A stretch of DNA of 64,000 nt, taken from assembly GCA_030426765.1 (NCBI GenBank), contig JAUHXV010000002.1, forward strand, positions 1-64,000. The letters are read 5' to 3'. The DNA is from Bacteroidia bacterium (lineage in GTDB: Bacteria > Bacteroidota > Bacteroidia > Chitinophagales > Saprospiraceae). Of this stretch, positions 61,758 through 64,000 are shown piece by piece; position 1 is the stretch's first letter; every line of letters starts with the position of its first letter. Position numbers and translations under genes: made by a program. The notes under the pieces are model-generated. The model was not told the DNA's origin, did not search any database, and saw only the letters and a program-made list of their open reading frames with translations.

Positions 61758-63209
61758 TTAACGTTTGGTAAACTTTTCACTGAAGAATTCACCCTTATCA
61801 CTTTGCACACATACTATATAAGAGCCTGTAGGTAAATCAGAAACATCAATTTGTCTTTGGTCGTGAAAGACCCCTTTCAAAACTAATCTGCCCATATTGT
61901 CGTAAATATTGAATTGAAATTCCCTATAAATCCCATTCGATGCAAAGTAAATAATGTTATTTGCCGGATTGGGATAAACAGAGAAAGGTCGGTCTTTTTT
62001 TGCCTGCACACTTCCAACAGATAAGCCGGTGGAATCCAGAAGGACAAAAATCTTTCCAGGTCCCGTTGTGCTATCCCTGTTACAGCAATTAGTATTGCCA
62101 AGTACTACAAGATTTCCTTCTGTATCAATGATTGCATCAACTGGCACTTCATCATCTTCACTTATTTCATAATATTTCGATGTTAGGGTTTCGCCACTTG
62201 GGCCCAATAATTTTACCAACACATCTAATGATCCGGATGTCATATTGTATTCACTTGTAATAAAGTAGATTGTGCCATCCGGGTTTTCAATGAGGATTGC
62301 ATTAATTACATCAGGAAAGAGTTCGCTCCAAAGTACCTCACCTTGCTGCGTAACTCGAATTATCTCAAATACCTGATCTTGACTCGAAAAACTTTTTCGC
62401 AAAACGCCCAGCAATAAATCAGAATTGTTTAAATTTTTCATTTGAACAATTCTGATTTTGTCGCTATCGGTAATGGGCATTGCTTGTGTAATCTCACCTC
62501 CTGAATCAATTAGCACCAGGTTCAAACTGTCTTTCAGTTGATTTACTTGGCTTGCAAAAGTTTTTTGAGTTTCTGTGCGAATAAGCGAATAATACTTTAC
62601 TTCGGTGCTCGGTAAAACTTTATCCACAAAAACATTGAGTTCCTGATCTAACTCCAGATAGTGGGTGTTATTATTAATGTCAAAACTATCCGGAATGGCC
62701 AGCATCTGAATATCGTTATTACTTAATCGAACAAGATCAATAAGACCTAATCCACATTCACTATTTAGAATTATAGTGTCAATCATTTCACCAAAAGAGG
62801 ACAGATGGTATCGGGATAGTCTGTAAAATCCAAAAAACCCAACCGAGATCATGCCGCAGTCGTAATTTATGGGTTGAGACGTCAAGAGCTCCAGATCTCC
62901 GTTTGGATTCTCTATCATTTTTTCAGGTGCAGAATTGTGCGATAGGAATAAATCAGAACTCCATATTACATTTCCGGAATAGTCGATTTCAAATATATGC
63001 CTTGCAATAGGACACCCTTCAATGGTTATTGAACCCGGAGTGTAGCAGTCTTTTTGTGTAGTTATAATATAGTTCCCATCATCTTTTTGCTGGATCAAGG
63101 CACTACGCAAATTACCACCGTTGAATGAATACTCATAGGTAATAAAATCCTGACCATATACCATACCCCCAGCAAAAAAACAGAGTAGAACAAAAACAGC
63201 ATTTTTCAT
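61758..63209 (-). CDS. Secreted protein with T9SS sorting domain, function unknown
   Basis: The ATG at 63209 gives 483 residues with a signal peptide (MKNAVFVLLCFFAGGMVYGQ). The body consists of beta-propeller-like segments ('DYSGNVIWSSDLFLS', 'TQQGEVLWSELFPDVI', 'DTEGNLVVLGNTN'). The last 80 residues are a T9SS domain ('FSVYPNPANNIIYFASNGIY ... GSYIVCVQSDKGE'). Base composition is AT-rich compared with most neighbours. A surface or secreted propeller protein is a reasonable guess; no catalytic motif was found. Confidence 0.8.
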   Translation of the reverse strand: MKNAVFVLLCFFAGGMVYGQDFITYEYSFNGGNLRSALIQQKDDGNYIITTQKDCYTPGSITIEGCPIARHIFEIDYSGNVIWSSDLFLSHNSAPEKMIENPNGDLELLTSQPINYDCGMISVGFFGFYRLSRYHLSSFGEMIDTIILNSECGLGLIDLVRLSNNDIQMLAIPDSFDINNNTHYLELDQELNVFVDKVLPSTEVKYYSLIRTETQKTFASQVNQLKDSLNLVLIDSGGEITQAMPITDSDKIRIVQMKNLNNSDLLLGVLRKSFSSQDQVFEIIRVTQQGEVLWSELFPDVINAILIENPDGTIYFITSEYNMTSGSLDVLVKLLGPSGETLTSKYYEISEDDEVPVDAIIDTEGNLVVLGNTNCCNRDSTTGPGKIFVLLDSTGLSVGSVQAKKDRPFSVYPNPANNIIYFASNGIYREFQFNIYDNMGRLVLKGVFHDQRQIDVSDLPTGSYIVCVQSDKGEFFSEKFTKR

Positions 63210-63503
63210 TTGAATGTACATTTAGGAGTAGGTGAACAAAGTACAAGAATCGAAACAACTATCAATTTAAGCAAAAAGAACTTGACCCAATGAATAGGCC
63301 ATCTTTTTTTTCAAAATGTCGTTTTCGTTGCAATTGGGTAGCCGGCCGTTGAAAGGGGTGGGTTAATTTCCTGACTAGCTGGTGGGTGACCCTACATGCC
63401 GAAGACGTTGTGCTTGTTAAAATGTTTAAAATCAGGCATTCCTTAATCTGGTTTGATTGCTACCAATGGAGATGTTTTGTGACTTTGCCGGAAAATGGTA
63501 TTG

Positions 63504-64000
63504 TCAGAAGACCAACCCCGCTCCCACACCCAGATCAAATGCATGTCCCTGATAAATACCATAGAACGCCTGCCCTTCTCCTTCAATCTGACTCTTCAAA
63601 GCATACCTTGAGAAAATTGAAAAATTGAGCTTATTGGACTGCCAGGGGATTTCATATCCAATTTCCAGATGAACAGCCAGATTTGGATTCCTTGAATCAT
63701 AAAAAGGCTGGTTGTCAAACTCAATTGTATGTATGCCGGATTCATATATTTTGGCCTCAAAGGAATCGCTTAGAATAATGCGATACTCTACACCCGCTGC
63801 CAGAAAAACATGCTTTGCCGATTCGCCAAACTTATATCGCAGATGTAAGGGTATATACACCTGTCCAAGCTTAACTTCATTCGAAACAAATGATTTATAA
63901 ATATCGACTTCTCCTTTGGAAGGATCATAATCACCAGGAAACGTTGGGGAGTAATCTTTGCTATACAGAGTGCTGAAGGAATAGGCACACCCTAATCTGA
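63504..64000 (-). CDS. Outer-membrane beta-barrel protein (5' end beyond the right edge)
   Basis: The frame is open from the stop at 63504 to the window edge, so the true start lies outside. At least 165 residues are visible, with alternating hydrophobic strands ('VYIPLHLRYKFGESAKHVFL', 'YRIILSDSFEAKIY', 'NLAVHLEIGYEIPWQSNKLN', 'HAFDLGVGAGLVF') ending in an aromatic residue, typical of PorT/OmpW-like Bacteroidota barrels. Its function cannot be told from the fragment. Confidence 0.75.
   Translation of the reverse strand, partial: RLGCAYSFSTLYSKDYSPTFPGDYDPSKGEVDIYKSFVSNEVKLGQVYIPLHLRYKFGESAKHVFLAAGVEYRIILSDSFEAKIYESGIHTIEFDNQPFYDSRNPNLAVHLEIGYEIPWQSNKLNFSIFSRYALKSQIEGEGQAFYGIYQGHAFDLGVGAGLVF

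Noticed and set aside
63386-63628. A plus-strand frame of 80 codons near the right end
   Set aside because: Its second half overlaps the conserved barrel gene, and the sequence shows no domain, signal peptide or ribosome site.

Overview
The window (64 kb, roughly balanced GC) reads as a chromosome segment of a marine-type Bacteroidota, most likely a member of Saprospiria (Lewinella/Haliscomenobacter-like). Support: several secreted proteins end in a type IX secretion (T9SS) 'YPNP...' sorting domain (M4 protease, FAS1 protein, two others), a giant secreted protein is built of W-x-D-G repeats, TPR-type HisKA_3 sensor kinases occur, promoters resemble the Bacteroidota TTG/TAnnTTTG type, and a nitroreductase resembles the Haliscomenobacter iodotyrosine deiodinase. 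No rRNA, tRNA, CRISPR array, prophage or insertion sequence was recognised.

Layout. 1-4.0 kb: the 5' part of a large repetitive secreted protein (running off the left edge) and a sugar-isomerase-like protein. 4.2-9.8 kb: a complete RND efflux operon (adaptor, pump, TolC-type channel). 9.8-14.3 kb: minus-strand genes including a DJ-1/PfpI-GNAT fusion, a GIY-YIG-like protein, a TonB-C-like secreted protein, an iodotyrosine-deiodinase-like flavoprotein overlapping an AhpD-like protein, and a CrtO-like membrane protein. 14.4-20.5 kb: a DASS transporter, then a GH106-like hydrolase, a GH28 pectinase-type enzyme and a lipoprotein. 20.5-30.7 kb: pentapeptide-repeat protein, lipoprotein sulfatase, M4 metalloprotease, triple-PAS adenylate cyclase, KamA-like radical SAM enzyme. 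31-35.6 kb: a tight operon of small membrane protein, EthD-like, DUF1214, sulfotransferase and SDR. 36.7-38.9 kb: DUF4395, a class I methyltransferase and an MddA-type methanethiol methyltransferase. 39.1-44.2 kb: two paralogous TPR-kinase/NarL-regulator pairs facing each other tail to tail. 44.4-51.5 kb: a YadA-head-like repeat protein behind a striking palindromic intergenic region, Dps, an AlaDH/PNT-like enzyme and a FAS1-repeat protein. 51.6-59.8 kb: small housekeeping and accessory genes, including a diheme cytochrome c, a lipoprotein acetolactate decarboxylase coupled to an AAC(6')-like acetyltransferase, a photolyase and a Tyr-less SDR. 60-64 kb: a toxin-antitoxin pair whose toxin frame is broken exactly at a slippery heptamer, an ankyrin-like protein, a T9SS protein and a truncated outer-membrane barrel.

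Most notable items: the RelE-like toxin interrupted at A-AAA-AAC (60084-60355), which is either a decayed gene or one expressed by -1 frameshifting; a 22-nt perfect palindrome with a second same-geometry site between a sensor kinase and an adhesin; the DJ-1/GNAT fusion; the sulfotransferase/DUF1214/EthD/SDR operon; and a 125-bp inverted-repeat element at 35582-35706. Functions are assigned by reading motifs only; no database search was possible.
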